A DNA stretch of 64,000 nucleotides, taken from assembly GCA_029531795.1 (NCBI GenBank), contig JAPEIS010000009.1, positions 806,001 to 870,000 on the forward strand. Reading direction: 5' to 3'. Position numbers and translations under genes: made by a program. Below the pieces are notes generated by a model. The model worked only from the letters and a program-made list of their open reading frames with translations, had not been told where the DNA came from and did not search any database. This DNA comes from Sclerotinia nivalis. Taxonomy: Eukaryota > Ascomycota > Leotiomycetes > Helotiales > Sclerotiniaceae. Positions 11,880 through 23,504 of this stretch are shown here, piece after piece (the first letter of the stretch is position 1; each line of letters opens with the position of its first letter).

Positions 11880-14121
11880 GAAGGCAGCACGAGCTTACCT
11901 CAACCAAGGATAAATTCTATCAACTCTACTATTCTCAGCAAATTCGATCAAATATCTCTCATATATAGATGATATAGCTTTAACAACATTTTCAACATCC
12001 TGGAAAAAGAACATCATCTCCCTCGAAAGAGCAACTAAACAGATATATGCTCTGGGCAAAGAAAATGCTATTCAATTTGATCTAGCGAAGACGGAATTAA
12101 TACATTTCTCTACATCCAAAGATACGAAGACAGCTTCAATCAAGCTTTCGAACAAGGAGATAATTCAACCCTCAACATTAGTCAGATGGCTAGGCATATG
12201 GTTCGACCCTGGCCTCAGTTTCAAACAACATGTCATAATCCGAGCTACCCAGGCTAAAACCTCATTCTACTGAATGGCTAGATTTGCTAATTCTGAAAAA
12301 GGCTTTAGTCCCAAGGCAATGAGATAGCTCTATATGGTATGCGTCACTAGCATAGCTGACTACGGTTCAATTTTATGGTGGAAAGGGCAAAACCAATTCA
12401 AGAAAATCCTTCAATTTTTACAAAACCTCGCCCTTCGAAAAATCCTGGGAGTATTCAAAACCTTACCAATAAAACCAATGGAAATAGAAGCCACATTGTG
12501 CCCTCCAGAAGTAAGGCTAAATACTGGAATCAAACAATACGCATTTAGATTATTGAAAATCTTGCCTTCTCATCCTGTCAATTTAGTAGCTACAAAGCTG
12601 GCTACAGAAAAGGATAATCAAGATATAGTTGCAATTCTTCAAAGAAAGCAATTAAAACCTATTCAACTCGAAAAGATCAAAAATTCAATTCAGAAAGACT
12701 TCGATCCTCTCACTTTGGAAGGAATCCATCATTTCTACTTTCCTTTTTGGAAGAAAGAAGTTCTATATAAAGTCAATATCAGTAAAGTAGGAAAAGAAGA
12801 AGCTGCGATGATCCACAATCTGGTTTTCAAATATAGGTGCAAAAATACCATTACAATATACACCGATGCCTCATCCACTCTAGAGAGAATAGGGGTTGGG
12901 ATCGGGATAGTAGTCATCTTACCAAATGGCCGAATTTCACATCAAGAGATTATCAATATAGGCGTGAATCAGCTTGTCTATAATGGTGAGCTTCTAGGAG
13001 TTACTAAAGCGATCGAATACACAAATTCAATAGCCCAACCAGGAAACAAGTTCAAGATATACTCAAATAATCAAGCGGGATTATTCCGATTGAAAACCCC
13101 CTCCGATTTACCTGGTCAATCATGCCAAATCAAAGCTATAAAAGCTGCGGAAGCTATTCAAAATAAAGGAGCCGAAATCTCTCTCAATTGAATCCCCGGA
13201 CATACATCTGTACAAGGAAATGAGCTAACTGATTTTCTTGCAAAAGAGGCGACCAAAATACCATCCTCATCTCACGAAACCAGTTATGCCTTTATTGAAA
13301 TGAATATAAAAAGAATGAAATCAGAGAACTGGATAACCATCCTTAACACTAACAATTTTCATCAACCATCGTCAACATATTCAAGAAACTACCCCTGGAA
13401 GATCAACTCAAAAATCAAAGTTCCAGGCAACATCAAAAGAAGCACAATCTGTGCTCTGTTCCAACTCAAAATTGGACACAGATACTTCAAATCTTATTTG
13501 AAACGATTCGGAATCTCCTCTAATGACAATTGTAAATGTAGGGGAAAGGAATCTCCTAATCATCTTCTGCTCAATTGTCCTATATACAAAACGGCAAGGA
13601 AAACCCTTAATAAGGATAACCCTACAGTCCGACCTACCATGAAATATCTGCTTCATACTAAAGCAGGAATCATCAAGACCCTCGAATTTATCGAGACGAC
13701 GAGAATAGCCACCAGATCATGGCATCTCAATAGAATGCATGAAGAAGAAGAGGAATAAGGCGGAGAAGAAGGGGGTGGGCCGGAAGTTGGTGATTGAATT
13801 AATCAATTTTGGTCAATTTGGTCAATTTGGGCAATCACCCCAATGTCAAATCTCATTACATTTCATTTGTTATTCCTCTTATTTGAATACGAGAGTATCT
13901 GTAAGGCGGGCTTGTTTCCCTAGTATTAGTTTTCACTTCCCCCATTCAAACATTAGTAGATTGAGGCTTTCAATCTCCCCAACCTGTATTAGCTACGGTC
14001 GAATAAGGCCAGCCACCCTCCATTTACTTTTGTTAGAAGCCTACAAAGCTCCTAGCCGTCTTAGATAGTCATAGACTCAGTGTAGACGTTAATTTAATCA
14101 ATCAATCAATCAATCAATCAT
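11880..14121 (+). mobile_element. LINE family A, copy 1: 5'-truncated, RIP-decayed non-LTR retrotransposon
   Basis: The element begins inside reverse transcriptase. The YIDDIAL catalytic motif is at 11963-11980, followed by the thumb region (LVRWLGIWFDPGLSFKQH). An RNase H domain follows in the open frame 12334-13191 (IYTDASST, VYNGELLG, YSNNQAG). A zf-RVT-like tail follows in 13300-13758 (CKCRGKESPNHLLLNCP). Stops interrupt it near 12273, 12326 and 13189. The third RNase H Asp is Asn (SNNQ). The 3' UTR ends in AATC tandem units (about 14096-14120). The copy at 31788-34080 shares coding sequence, 3' UTR and tail, so both are the same family. RT, RNase H and the simple-repeat tail fit Tad/I-type LINEs. 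Confidence 0.88.
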
Positions 14122-14130
14122 GTCAAAATA

Positions 14131-14487
14131 GTGGTCAGCAATCAGAAGAATAGTTCTTATATCTTGGAGGCTAGAGTGAAAAGACATCGAGATTTTAAGA
14201 TTGAACATGACAACGACGACAAAGATGGGTATCTATGGTCTGATGAGGATAAGAATGAAGAGCTTGGGCATTTTTGTTTTGACAACAAATTGGGAAAGTC
14301 TGCAACAGAAATACAGTTTGCTATAATAGGAAGAGAAGCTGGACCAAAGAATGATGGATGGAAGTATTATATACTTCTTGTTACAGAATGCTCGGATCAT
14401 AGATCTTTCAAAAGGGTTGGAATGGGTTGGGTTCAGCATCGTTTCATATTGTTTGGTGATCAAGACGATGTGGTACAGATTTCCTAA
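14131..14487 (+). pseudogene. Fragment resembling the C-terminus of a HET-domain protein
   Basis: About 118 open codons directly after the LINE tail contain ILLVTECSDHRSFKRVGMGW and QHRFILFGD. This resembles the end of HET proteins, where a tryptophan or tyrosine-rich strand is followed by 'ECG...ERVGVGFMQRRFI'. No start codon or upstream domains are present because the LINE ends 10 bp upstream, so this is a residual 3' fragment. The frame stops at 14485-14487. Confidence 0.45.
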
Positions 14488-14562
14488 TATTCTGTTTTGC
14501 AGTTTGATATTACAATGGGCTGCAACAGGATACATATGGTCAAGGGACCTTAGGTTCAGTGA

Positions 14563-14847
14563 TGTTACGAGGTTTGCCGTCTAGATCACGTGGAAGTGCT
14601 CTAGGCTCTCGAGGTGGTTTATAACTAGGCGTCAAGCAGGGACTTAAGCAACGATGGTAATGGTATGCAATTCGTAACTAACAGTAGAGTATACTAAATG
14701 ATTGGTCTTGAGCACGAAGCTCTACAGTAAAGAAATCCATCTTGATTATATAGACCTTCATACTTTCATGATCACTACTGATCACTACTGATCACTTGTG
14801 GTCATGTGTTTGATCATGTGATGGTGGTTGTGTAGTCCGACGTAACA
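14563..14847 (+). repeat. LTR-like repeat, copy 1 (TGTTACG...CGTAACA)
   Basis: This 285-bp block begins TGTTACGAGG, ends CCGACGTAACA and is closely similar to blocks at 24701-25014 and 30872-31102. Shared landmarks are CCGTCTAGATCACGTG, ACTAGGCGTCAAGCAGGGAC, GAGCACGAAGCTCTA and a TATATAGACCTTC box. Short terminal inverted repeats (TGTTACG/CGTAACA) are typical of LTRs. No 5-bp duplication is visible at this copy, so its ends may have been altered. Confidence 0.7.
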
Positions 14848-14990
14848 CTTACGCCCTGAGCTATTTTTGTTTTCGGCTTCTTCCCTGTTATCCAAATATA
14901 CGCAGGATGTATCCTTCTACCTCCATCATAATCGTACCTAAAGCCCCATATCTACCCATCTCACGTGTACCCTCTGTTTTTCCAATCCCG

Positions 14991-15299
14991 ATGTCTTCCG
15001 CACAACCTGCGGGGGATGGCAGCGGCAGGCGTCCCGGCGCTGTGGCAGTTGGTGGGGTCAACGAGAAAGTGATTGTATGTGACTGAAAATCTTTCTTTTC
15101 TATACAAAGTAACTCATCTAATTTCTAGTACCTATTCAATTTCGATATATATGAATTCCAAGTTCCTAATCAAAATTGTAACATCGCCATTATTACTGAA
15201 TGCCAACTTGGCACTACCGGCTCATTTTCGAACATGTTCTGTCCAAAAGTGTGCCCTGTTCCTTTCAAAGTGAAGATGGAATTCTGTATAGCTTGTTGA
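14991..15299 (+). CDS. Hypothetical small cysteine-containing protein, two exons
   Basis: I do not recognise this protein. An ATG at 14991 opens 28 codons rich in Gly, Ala and Arg (MSSAQPAGDGSGRRPGAVAV). A canonical-looking intron at 15075-15128 (GTATGT...CTAG) joins it in phase to 56 further codons ending in TGA at 15297-15299, an 84-residue product. The second exon has six cysteines, including CPKVCPVP and CIAC. A 20-bp stretch at the start of exon 2 recurs at 30635-30654, so part may be repeat-derived. Evidence is limited to the intron and the open frame. There is no signal peptide. Confidence 0.25.
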
Positions 15300-15539
15300 T
15301 GTTTTGGGAGCCGAATAAGTAGAGAAATAGGGTACGAGGTAAGGAACTAAGCGCAAACCTGGCATGTGTTGGCCTAATTTAGTCGGGGCTCGGAAATCCC
15401 TGCACAATAACCCTTAAACAAATTAAGCATCCGCAAACTCGTTCAAGGATATAGAAGCTGGCCATTCTCCCTATCTTTCACGATAACCACATGCTTGTTC
15501 ATCTTCAATCCCTCATCCTCAATTCTGTAAAATCCAGCC

Positions 15540-17307
15540 ATGGAAATACTAATCAGTACACTTGATTCCGAGGTTTAACCTTTCCTCAATCAACACAGTC
15601 TTATATATTTACATTCTTACTTGTTACAGCAACTGAACACTTATCACCAAAACGTACAAGGATTGGTGGGTGTTATCAGACAAAAGGACCCTGTAGGACA
15701 CAGTGTCGAAATCTTTTGGAAAATGCTAACAATTATACAAACATAGACCTTCGCACAGCTAATTGAACGAGCAACGAAGTCGAGCGATCTAGTCGCCTCT
15801 CAATCAAATCTGCAAGCTATTGTGCAGTATGTGCAATCCAGGCCCTCCTGCTCCGACCGGACGAACGATGACACAGGCAAAGCTCCAAAGCCTGCCCACC
15901 CGAACAAATACTTTCTAGCATTCTTTAACAACTTCAAACAGCGCCAAATCCCAATTCAAGAATTACTTCAGGAAAGACTTCCGAAATGGACTGAAGATCC
16001 TTTCTCCTTCTGGGGACGTGTCGATCCCTTGTCTCAATTGTCTCTGCCGACTGCCCTCCGACGTCTGTGTGTCCATATCGAGAATTTCGATGAGGAAATA
16101 ATTGTTAGTCCAATACGAAGACGGCTCTCTCTAGCTAGGCTGAATGAATGTCGAGAAGTTATAGAAAGTAGGATTGAATATCTAGCTCGAAGTTCACAAA
16201 TAAAGGTCAAGAGAGGTGCTACATACAAGTCAATCTCAATCGACGTTTTATCCACATTGGCCTGCGAGACGTCTGGAGAGGTTAATGTGAAGTCTAAATT
16301 ATTATCACGACTCCGAGCCGGCGAAAGATACAGTCGATTACAAATCGGGATGCTCCTCGCTCTTGGAGATGTTCCGTTCGATGGAATGTGAGTATTCCGT
16401 GTCACCCTTATCAAATTGCTGTTCTTCATCTGATATCTTGCAGGGAAAGATGTTCCTGGGATGAGTTTGAAATCATTGCACAATACTGCGACACTGTTTC
16501 CCCTGACTTTATATTGGAACTTGGCAAAGTAGCAATTGTGTTAAAGAAGGCAATTTGGGATAGTGAGCTCAACTTTACGGAATTGGATCTTATCATCATA
16601 TCACTTTTGTCGCCTATATCTCATCTACATAAGGAGCCAATCTCTCACAGTATGCCTTCCTGTTCTACAACTATCCCTCAAGAAGTTTTATTGATTTAAG
16701 GGTTTCCACAGGAAAATCTGAGAGGCCTTCGAAACGAAATGCTGAAAGTTATGGTCGGCAAAATAAGAAGCAATGCCAGGGTACACAAATTCGCCTGGAC
16801 AAGACTATAACTCCGTGTGATACAAGGGACGGAGGCCTACGAGAAAGCACGCAAGATGAACGACGACTTCAACCTCCGCAGGATACCAACAATTCAATGG
16901 GCATTACTAATCATGATGATAATGCTTCCGATACAACTCCGCACTCGCACGAGTTGCTCGTCAGCAATGACCATTTTCTTAACCCTGCGACACGATACAA
17001 TAATAATGGGAATACGTACACCTTTCGTTCTGGTTCGTATGCTTTTGATCCACATTCGACAACAAGGCAAGAAGCTGATTTCTGGTTTGATGATGATCCT
17101 GCTGCCTTGATAAGATTAGGTAGCGACGAAAGATGTTCTGTTGAATATAACGATAATTCGGCTGCTCTGCCAGGCATGGGTCAGGAATTTGCTTTCACCT
17201 TTATCGATGATCCAGCTGCTCTAGTGGGCATGAGCCAGGAATTTCCTTTCCACTTCGTTGATGATCCGGCTGCGACGTTAAGCACAAGTGACGAGAATTT
17301 TAGGTAA
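15540..17307 (+). CDS. Unknown five-exon protein with C-terminal DDPAA repeats
   Basis: I do not recognise the family. Proposed exons are 15540-15572, 15630-15665, 15747-16387, 16444-16649 and 16712-17307. All phases fit and give 503 residues. The first donor (GTTTAA) is weak, so the start may differ. ATG 15540 lies in CCAGCCATGG. The main exon is charged and helical in character (about residues 24-236, e.g. FFNNFKQRQIPIQELLQERL). The middle is basic and rich in Gln and Asn. The C-terminus repeats DDPAALIRLGS, DNSAALPGMGQEF, DDPAALVGMSQEF and DDPAATLSTS (17090-17290). No catalytic motif is seen. The gene has no stops despite decayed elements upstream, so it is probably functional. Confidence 0.6.
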
Positions 17308-17588
17308 ATAGAAGTAATGGGTTTTGATTATAATGTTAATTCAAATACAATGCACCAATAGATCCTTGCGGGATCTTCCGCACCAATAGGAATTCCGTAT
17401 TTACGTATCCTTTCAATGGTATTCAATATTATCCAAAAATTCAATACTTCCAGTGATATATATAAATAGTTTGAAAATATTCGATATGTACCACTGTACT
17501 GACGTAAATATTGAATACGGGAAATACTAACGCAAACACTTACAAACTGTATACTGAAGTATATGCTCACGTCAGTGTCATGATCCAA
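17308..17588. other. Convergent intergenic spacer
   Basis: AT-rich spacer between two convergent genes, with no gene seen. It should contain both 3' ends. Confidence 0.5.
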
Positions 17589-18192
17589 TCACGCCTTAGA
17601 AAAACATTTCAAGAGCCCGACACCACCACCTGCTTGAGGATACTCTATTACTAGATCTCCATCCAGGATGATTGCCTGACCAGGTTGTAGATGTATGTCT
17701 TTTGCATTAGTCTTGATGATCTGATTGGGATTCATCAGATGAGACCCCTCCACAATCCTAAAGAAGCCGTTCTGTGGACCAAGGACTCCTTCTATAGCCT
17801 TGTATACGAAAACCCGACCTCGCCCTGCTTTTACTCGTTGCAATTGGTTTGGGTTTTGCATCCAAACAACAACATCGGCCATGTATGTCTTCGCATCTTT
17901 ATACGCTCCATTCAATAAAATCTTGAGGTATTCATCGTTATCAAGCTACCAGATCAGCTTTCACAGTCTGGCCACAAAAGGGTCAACCCACATCAAGCCC
18001 ATCATGTAGAAGACTATTAATTTTCTTCCCCCAGCCTAATCTCTCAAACCCTAGATCAGAAGTGCTTTGCTGAAGCTTTTGCAAGTTTTCTACCGAAATT
18101 TCTGCTTGCGCAGCCTCAATCTTATCGCGAGTGGGAGGTGTACCATCGAGTATCTTATATCCAGGATCGGTCGGAATCGCTTCTGTCGACAT
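17589..18192 (-). CDS. Small cupin/dioxygenase-like protein, two exons
   Basis: Exon 1 is 18192-17992 and exon 2 is 17945-17589. They are separated by a 46-nt intron (GTGGGT...GGTAG) that removes a TGA and restores frame, giving 185 residues starting MSTEAIPTDPGYKILDG. The C-terminal half resembles the end of a double-stranded beta-helix: FFRIVEGSHLMNPNQI, then LQPGQAIILDGDLVIEYP and GGGVGLLKCF. This is reminiscent of phytanoyl-CoA-type 2-oxoglutarate dioxygenases. However, the HxD metal pair of that family is not clearly present, so catalysis is doubtful. No signal peptide or membrane segment is seen. The gene stands alone between a convergent unknown gene and a transposase. Confidence 0.6.
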
Positions 18193-18695
18193 TGCCAGTT
18201 CAGGATAAGTAATCGGAAGATGCGAAGATGAGTTGAAGAGTTTAGCTTTGGCTCGAAGAGTTTTTAGAGTAGTAGCGTAGTTGATTATAAATATAGTCAG
18301 GTTTAAAAGAGTTTATAGGAAACAGTGATTCAATCCTATATAGCGATGCAATTCATGTGATCTATTTATTTTCAACAACCTGGTTAATTTTTTAAAGCTA
18401 CCAATAACGAAATCCTCTATTGCCCACTCTTTAAATTCATTATCAGAAAAAACACCGATGGTTGGCAGAGGGCGAAGACTCAACACCTGTACATGGTGCA
18501 TTCTACAAGAGCCAAGATTGCGACGTCAATTTTGCCTGATGTTCTTGCTTAGTTTTGCTAGGGCATAGGATCATGCCCTTCTATTTTACCCGTATTATAC
18601 CCGTATTATACCCGTATTATACCCGTATTATACCCTAACAGTCCTTCTCACTACCCCTCGCATCAAGATATGGTCCAGTCTGCAAGCAAGTCATA
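18193..18695. other. Spacer upstream of transposase
   Basis: No gene recognised. It includes the promoter side of the minus-strand gene ending at 18192 and the 11-bp tandem repeat at 18588-18635. It probably includes the left flank of the pogo element, whose terminal inverted repeat I could not define. Confidence 0.4.
18588..18635. repeat. 11-bp tandem repeat ACCCGTATTAT, about 4.4 units
   Basis: Four perfect copies of ACCCGTATTAT plus ACCC lie about 60 bp before the transposase start. Such subterminal repeats can be transposase binding sites in pogo-like elements, but the function is not shown here. Confidence 0.85.
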
Positions 18696-20336
18696 ATGCA
18701 ATCGAATAATAAAGAAGCTCAAATACTCTTAGCTATCGAAGCTATTCGAAAAGATAAAAAATTAAGCATTCGGAAGGCTGCAAAGCTATATAATATATCG
18801 CATACAACACTTATCCGCAGAATGAATGGTTTAACCCCTCGTACAGAATTTCGACCAAAAAGCCATAATTTGACTGATTTGAAAGAGGAAGTACTTATTC
18901 AATATATACTCGATACAGACGAAAGAGGATTTAGTCCTCGAATAAGTGATGTGGAAGATATAACGAATTATATCCTCGAAACACAGAATGTGAAGAAGGT
19001 TGGAAAGCTCTGAACTCATCGCTTTGTAAAACGATATACAGAATTAAAGATACGTTTTAATCGCGTTTATGACTTTCAAAAAGCTCTCTGCGAAGATTCA
19101 GAGCTTATTGAAAGATGGTTTCGATTGGTATCGAATATGCGGGCCAAATATGGTATTCTGGACTGCGATTTCTACAACTTCGATGAGATAGGTTTTATGA
19201 TGGGACAAATATCATCACATATAGTAGTTACTAAAGCTGATCGATGTGGAAGAAGCAAAGCTATACAACTAGGCAATCGGGAATGGGCTACAGCGATTAT
19301 TTGTGTTAATGGAGAAGGTCATAATATACCTCCGTTTTTGATAGTAAAAGGCGAATACCACCTCTCAAATTGGTATACCGAAGGCGATTTACCATACGAT
19401 TGGCTTATTAAACCTACTACCAATGGATGGACAGATAATGAGACAGGTCTTGAGTGGATTAAGCACTTCAACAAGCATACTGAAAGTAGGAAAGTGGGTA
19501 GATATCGAATGCTAATGCTTGATGGGCATGAAAGTCATAAATCGCCAGCATTTCAGGAATACTGTAAGGATCACAACATTATATTATTCAGTTTACTATT
19601 TTACTCTTCGCATTTAACTCAACTATTTGATATCGGTTGTTTTGGTCCTTTAAAGTGTTCATATAGTCGACAAATCGAGAACTTTATCAAGGCGTATATC
19701 ACTCATGTTACCAAAAACGAGTTCTTTCAAGTCTTCAAAGTTGTATACATCGAAGCAATATCTATATCAAATGGTAAAGCTGGGTTCCGCGAAGCTAGAC
19801 TAATCCCATTTAATCCGGAAATTGTACTTTCAAAGCTAGATATTCGAATAAGAACTCCATCAAATAGATCAATATCGGCCGATCCTAATATATGGCAATC
19901 TCAAACACCTTATAATCCAACTGAAGCTCTCTCTCAATTTACTTTAGTGAAAAGTTGTATTGCTCGGCATCAAAGGAGCTCACCTACTCCAATATTTGAA
20001 ACAGTTGTAGTTTTAGCTAAGGGTATAGAACTCCTAATTTATACAAATACGCTTTTAATTGCTGAGATTTATAATCTCCGTAAAGCAAATGAAGCACTTA
20101 GTAAACATCGAAAAACTAAAAAAGTTTTAATACGAAAAGGAGGAGTATTTTCAGTAGGGAATGGACATAATATATTAAAGCAAAAGAATGTAAATGATCA
20201 GGTACGACGCGACAAATGTACAAATGATAATTCTTCAACAAGAAGGCAAGCTACTATACAACGATATAGCAAATACAGTAGTACTTCATATAATGTACGA
20301 ATTTGTCAATTAGATCCAGCATTAATTGATCTTTAG
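18696..20336 (+). mobile_element. pogo/Fot-type (Tc1-mariner) transposase with one stop
   Basis: The first frame (18696-19016) holds a psq-type helix-turn-helix (IRKAAKLYNISHTTLIRRMNG) and the start of the CENP-B DNA-binding part. It ends in TGA at 19014-19016. The same frame continues immediately (THRFVKRYTELKIRFNRVYDF) to TAG at 20334. The DDE_1 catalytic region shows FYNFDEIGFMMG, then MLDGHESH and LTQLFDIGCFGPLK, which gives the DDD acidic triad. The stop stands where Trp is usual (GK-W-HRF), consistent with TGG to TGA. Apart from this codon, about 546 residues are open, so the copy is recent or nearly intact. Botrytis carries a related family (Flipper), but I cannot assign it by name. 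Confidence 0.88.
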
Positions 20337-20982
20337 ATTGTATATAATTTAATTCTATTTTATAATGTTGTTGTAATTTTATTTTAATTGAAAGATAATA
20401 ATTGAGGTAAAAGTGGTACACATGCTGATATGGTGCACATACTGATAAACCACGTTATACAAGCTTTGACTCTGACTCTTTCGAAGCCAAAAATACTCAT
20501 AGATTCGCTGTACTCACTATAATTATTTTTCATACCTCTCAAAACCTACGATTAGCATATGCTGCGTAGTCTATTAGACATTCATAGTGTAAAGCTTTTT
20601 CAACTCGATTAAACAAATTTTGAAACTATTCAGAGTTTACTTTTTTTTTGAAAGGGTGGTCTATGCATAAAATTGTGTACTAAAATGTGGAGTGGAAGAT
20701 ATGCCAAGGGCTGTGTATCGGAACGGTATAATGATATTCCTGGGTGTACTTTTCAATTATGCTTGAGCTAGTGATGCTTGGCATCACGTGCTACTCACGG
20801 AACCCCTGCTTTCCTTCCTCCATCGAATCCATCCACTTTCCCTTTATTCATTACAATTATCCTCAGATTAATTATTCAAATAGTATCTAAGCATATCAAG
20901 ATCTTAACGCAACGCGACGACATCTATCATACAATCCATACAGTACGCTTTCGCCTTCACCTTACCAAAGATCCTCTCTATA
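20337..20982. other. Pogo right flank and FunK1 upstream region
   Basis: No gene seen. It contains the direct repeat at 20414-20447, probably near the right end of the transposon, and then AT-rich sequence leading to the FunK1 start at 20983. Confidence 0.4.
20414..20447. repeat. 17-bp direct repeat pair (subterminal?)
   Basis: TGGTACACATGCTGATA is followed at once by TGGTGCACATACTGATA, 15 of 17 identical. The pair lies 80 bp after the transposase stop and could be a subterminal element of the transposon. No inverted partner was found on the left side. Confidence 0.6.
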
Positions 20983-23504
20983 ATGGCCACATCCATTGAA
21001 CTAGAGATCATCAAGAACAATCCAATCAAGAATGAATATCTCAATGCTTTGGCAACATCAAAAGATAATGTGCCAGCAATCTTCTCGACAGCAACAACTG
21101 GTATGGATCAATTCCCAATGAATACTTCATTGCTAATATTTACTTTACAGAAGCTGAATCAATGCTCTTCTTCCTTTCAATTATACAGATAGAGTTAGCA
21201 GCTCGTCGCCTTCCCTCTCGAATAAAGAATGGAACCCTCTCCCGCGATATTTCGACATTATACAGTCTCGTCGATGCTCATACTGTAAAGGTTGCATCAG
21301 CTGCCCCTCTTGTCGAAAAAGCTCTCAATTCAATACAATGTGGTGAAGGGGAAGGGGAATTTTGGGACAACGTATCCGATCTAGTTTCGTTGATAAGACC
21401 AACTACTCCTACTATTGCTTTGGACAAAGCTATCGTCGATGACACACCTATTCGATCGAATTCGGCTTCTCAATTAGGGAATGAGCAAACACATGAACTA
21501 GTTGATCAGCGAATAATTGAAGAATTGGCCGGGCGCATTTATTACGATACCAAAAACTTTATCACCAACTTCATTGATGGAAAGAATTGGTCAAACCAGA
21601 CTTGGGATATCTACAAAGAGTCCAAAGCCCAATATCGGGATGGTTGTTGGATTGATTTTCCAAACCCTTCAGTTGAAACTGAATTCTATAGATGGTTTAT
21701 GAAATTCCAAGGTACTGTTCTTCATACACTTGACCGCCAGTATGTCACATCAAACGAAAAAGTATTGAAGGGCTCAGAGGCTAAGCGCAAGCTTGATATC
21801 TTTTTGACTTCTAAAGATGCTTCAGCGAAGAAGGAGCATGAATGGTCAAAAGTTTTGGTTATTGGAGAGCATAAAAGCAATCCTGAAATGGATCGTGCTT
21901 TAGCAACATTGATACAATTAGCTGGTTATGCTCGAGAAGTGTTTGGAAGTCAACCGGGTCGACGATTTGTTCCTGGTTTTACGATATGTGGAAGTTTAAT
22001 GCGGCTTTGGATGTTCGATAGGTCTGGATCATACAGCTCCGAGAAATTCGATATTCATGAAGAACCTGAAAAGTTCGTTAGAGTTATTTCTGGTTATGCA
22101 TTAATGTCGGACTCTGAATTGGGTTTAAATACATTCGTTAGGTCTAATGGTATAGGTCGTTACATTGTTGCACGAGATACGAAGATCTATTTGGAAGAAA
22201 AGCCAATCGCTTCACAAAAAGCAATAGTGTGCCGTGGAACGACTTGTTATCGAGGAAGAGAACCTGATTCATCGGATTATAAGTATGTGGTGAAGTTTGC
22301 TTGGCCATCTGATCAAAGGTTAAGAGAAGGAAGATTGTTAAAGTTGGCTAAAGAGAGAGAGGTGAAAGGTATTGCTGAATGGTTTTATGATGAGCAAGTC
22401 ACTATTGATGGAGAACCTGATACTATTTCACATCTTCGAAGAAACATGAAGTTTGGAGCGCTAGAGAAACCATCGGGTAAAGCATCTTGGCTTGAAAGTC
22501 TAGAGAGTAGTCGACACCCCTCGAGAAAGAGTCTTTTCCATAAGAGTAAATCAAAACCAAGTACAGATCGCTCAATAGGTCGGAGAATCAGTACTAGCAC
22601 TACCCAAGTTTCCTCTGGGCAGAAACGAAAAAGAGATGAGGGATATGATGCTGGGCATAATCGAATGAAGAGGTCCAAGTCAGATGATGGTGGGATTACG
22701 GAAGGACATGAAGATGTATCTGATATGCATCATAGTATTGAGGAAGCAGAAGTGGATAGTTTGGTTGGTCAAGAGACTGAGGCTTATGGTAACCGAATAC
22801 ATTACTGTATAGTTACTTTGGGAGCTGGACGACCACTTCATACCTATCGATCAGTTAAGGAACTTTTGGTGGTCTTTCGTGATGCAATCGCTGGTCACAA
22901 ATCATTATTTGATGATGGGAAGATACTTCACCGAGATGTTTCTGAGAATAATATTATTATCGTTGACTCTGCTACGAAAGAAGGCTCCGAAGGAAGGATG
23001 ATTGACTTGGACTTGGCAAAAGAGTTGAATAGTAAACCAAGTGGAGCTAGTCACCGAACAGGTACTATGCAATTCATGGCAATTGAAGTCCTTGAAGGTA
23101 AAGGCCATACATATAGACATGACCTCGAATCATTCTTCTATGTCTTTATATGGATGTGCATTCGCTACGGCCCTAAAGATGTACATCCTCCCTCGGACAA
23201 GCCAAAAACAACCAAACAAAAATCCCTCAAATCTTCTAATTCTAAAATCCTCCATCGCTGGTACACAGGCGACTACAACGATATCGCAAACACAAAACGA
23301 GGACATATTACCGGCTTCCACCATATCACAGCAGAGTTCTCCCCGCAGTTTACGTGTCTTAAGGGGTTAGCTGAGGAGTTGAAAAGTGTTTTGTTTCCGA
23401 TGAAGGGCAGCTTATTTACGGGGACTTATAGGGTTTCGAATATTATGTATAATGGAATGATTGAGGCGTTTGAGAGGGCTATTGAGGGGATGGAGGGGGT
23501 TTGA
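20983..23504 (+). CDS. FunK1-type fungal protein kinase
   Basis: Exon 1 (20983-21100) joins exon 2 (21151-23504) across a 50-nt intron (GTATGG...TTACAG) in phase, giving 823 residues. The first half matches the FunK1 N-lobe region (about residues 225-460: KVLVIGEHKSNPE, LWMFDRSGSYSSEKFDIHE, YVVKFAWPSD). A charged, Ser-rich insert with RKRDEG and basic clusters separates it from the catalytic half. That half carries ILHRDVSENNIII (HRD loop, with Asn), MIDLDLAKE (DLD in place of DFG, usual in this family) and RTGTMQFMAIEVL. FunK1 genes expand in mushrooms and some ascomycetes, and their substrates are unknown. The frame is intact, with no sign of RIP although transposons lie on both sides. Confidence 0.9.
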
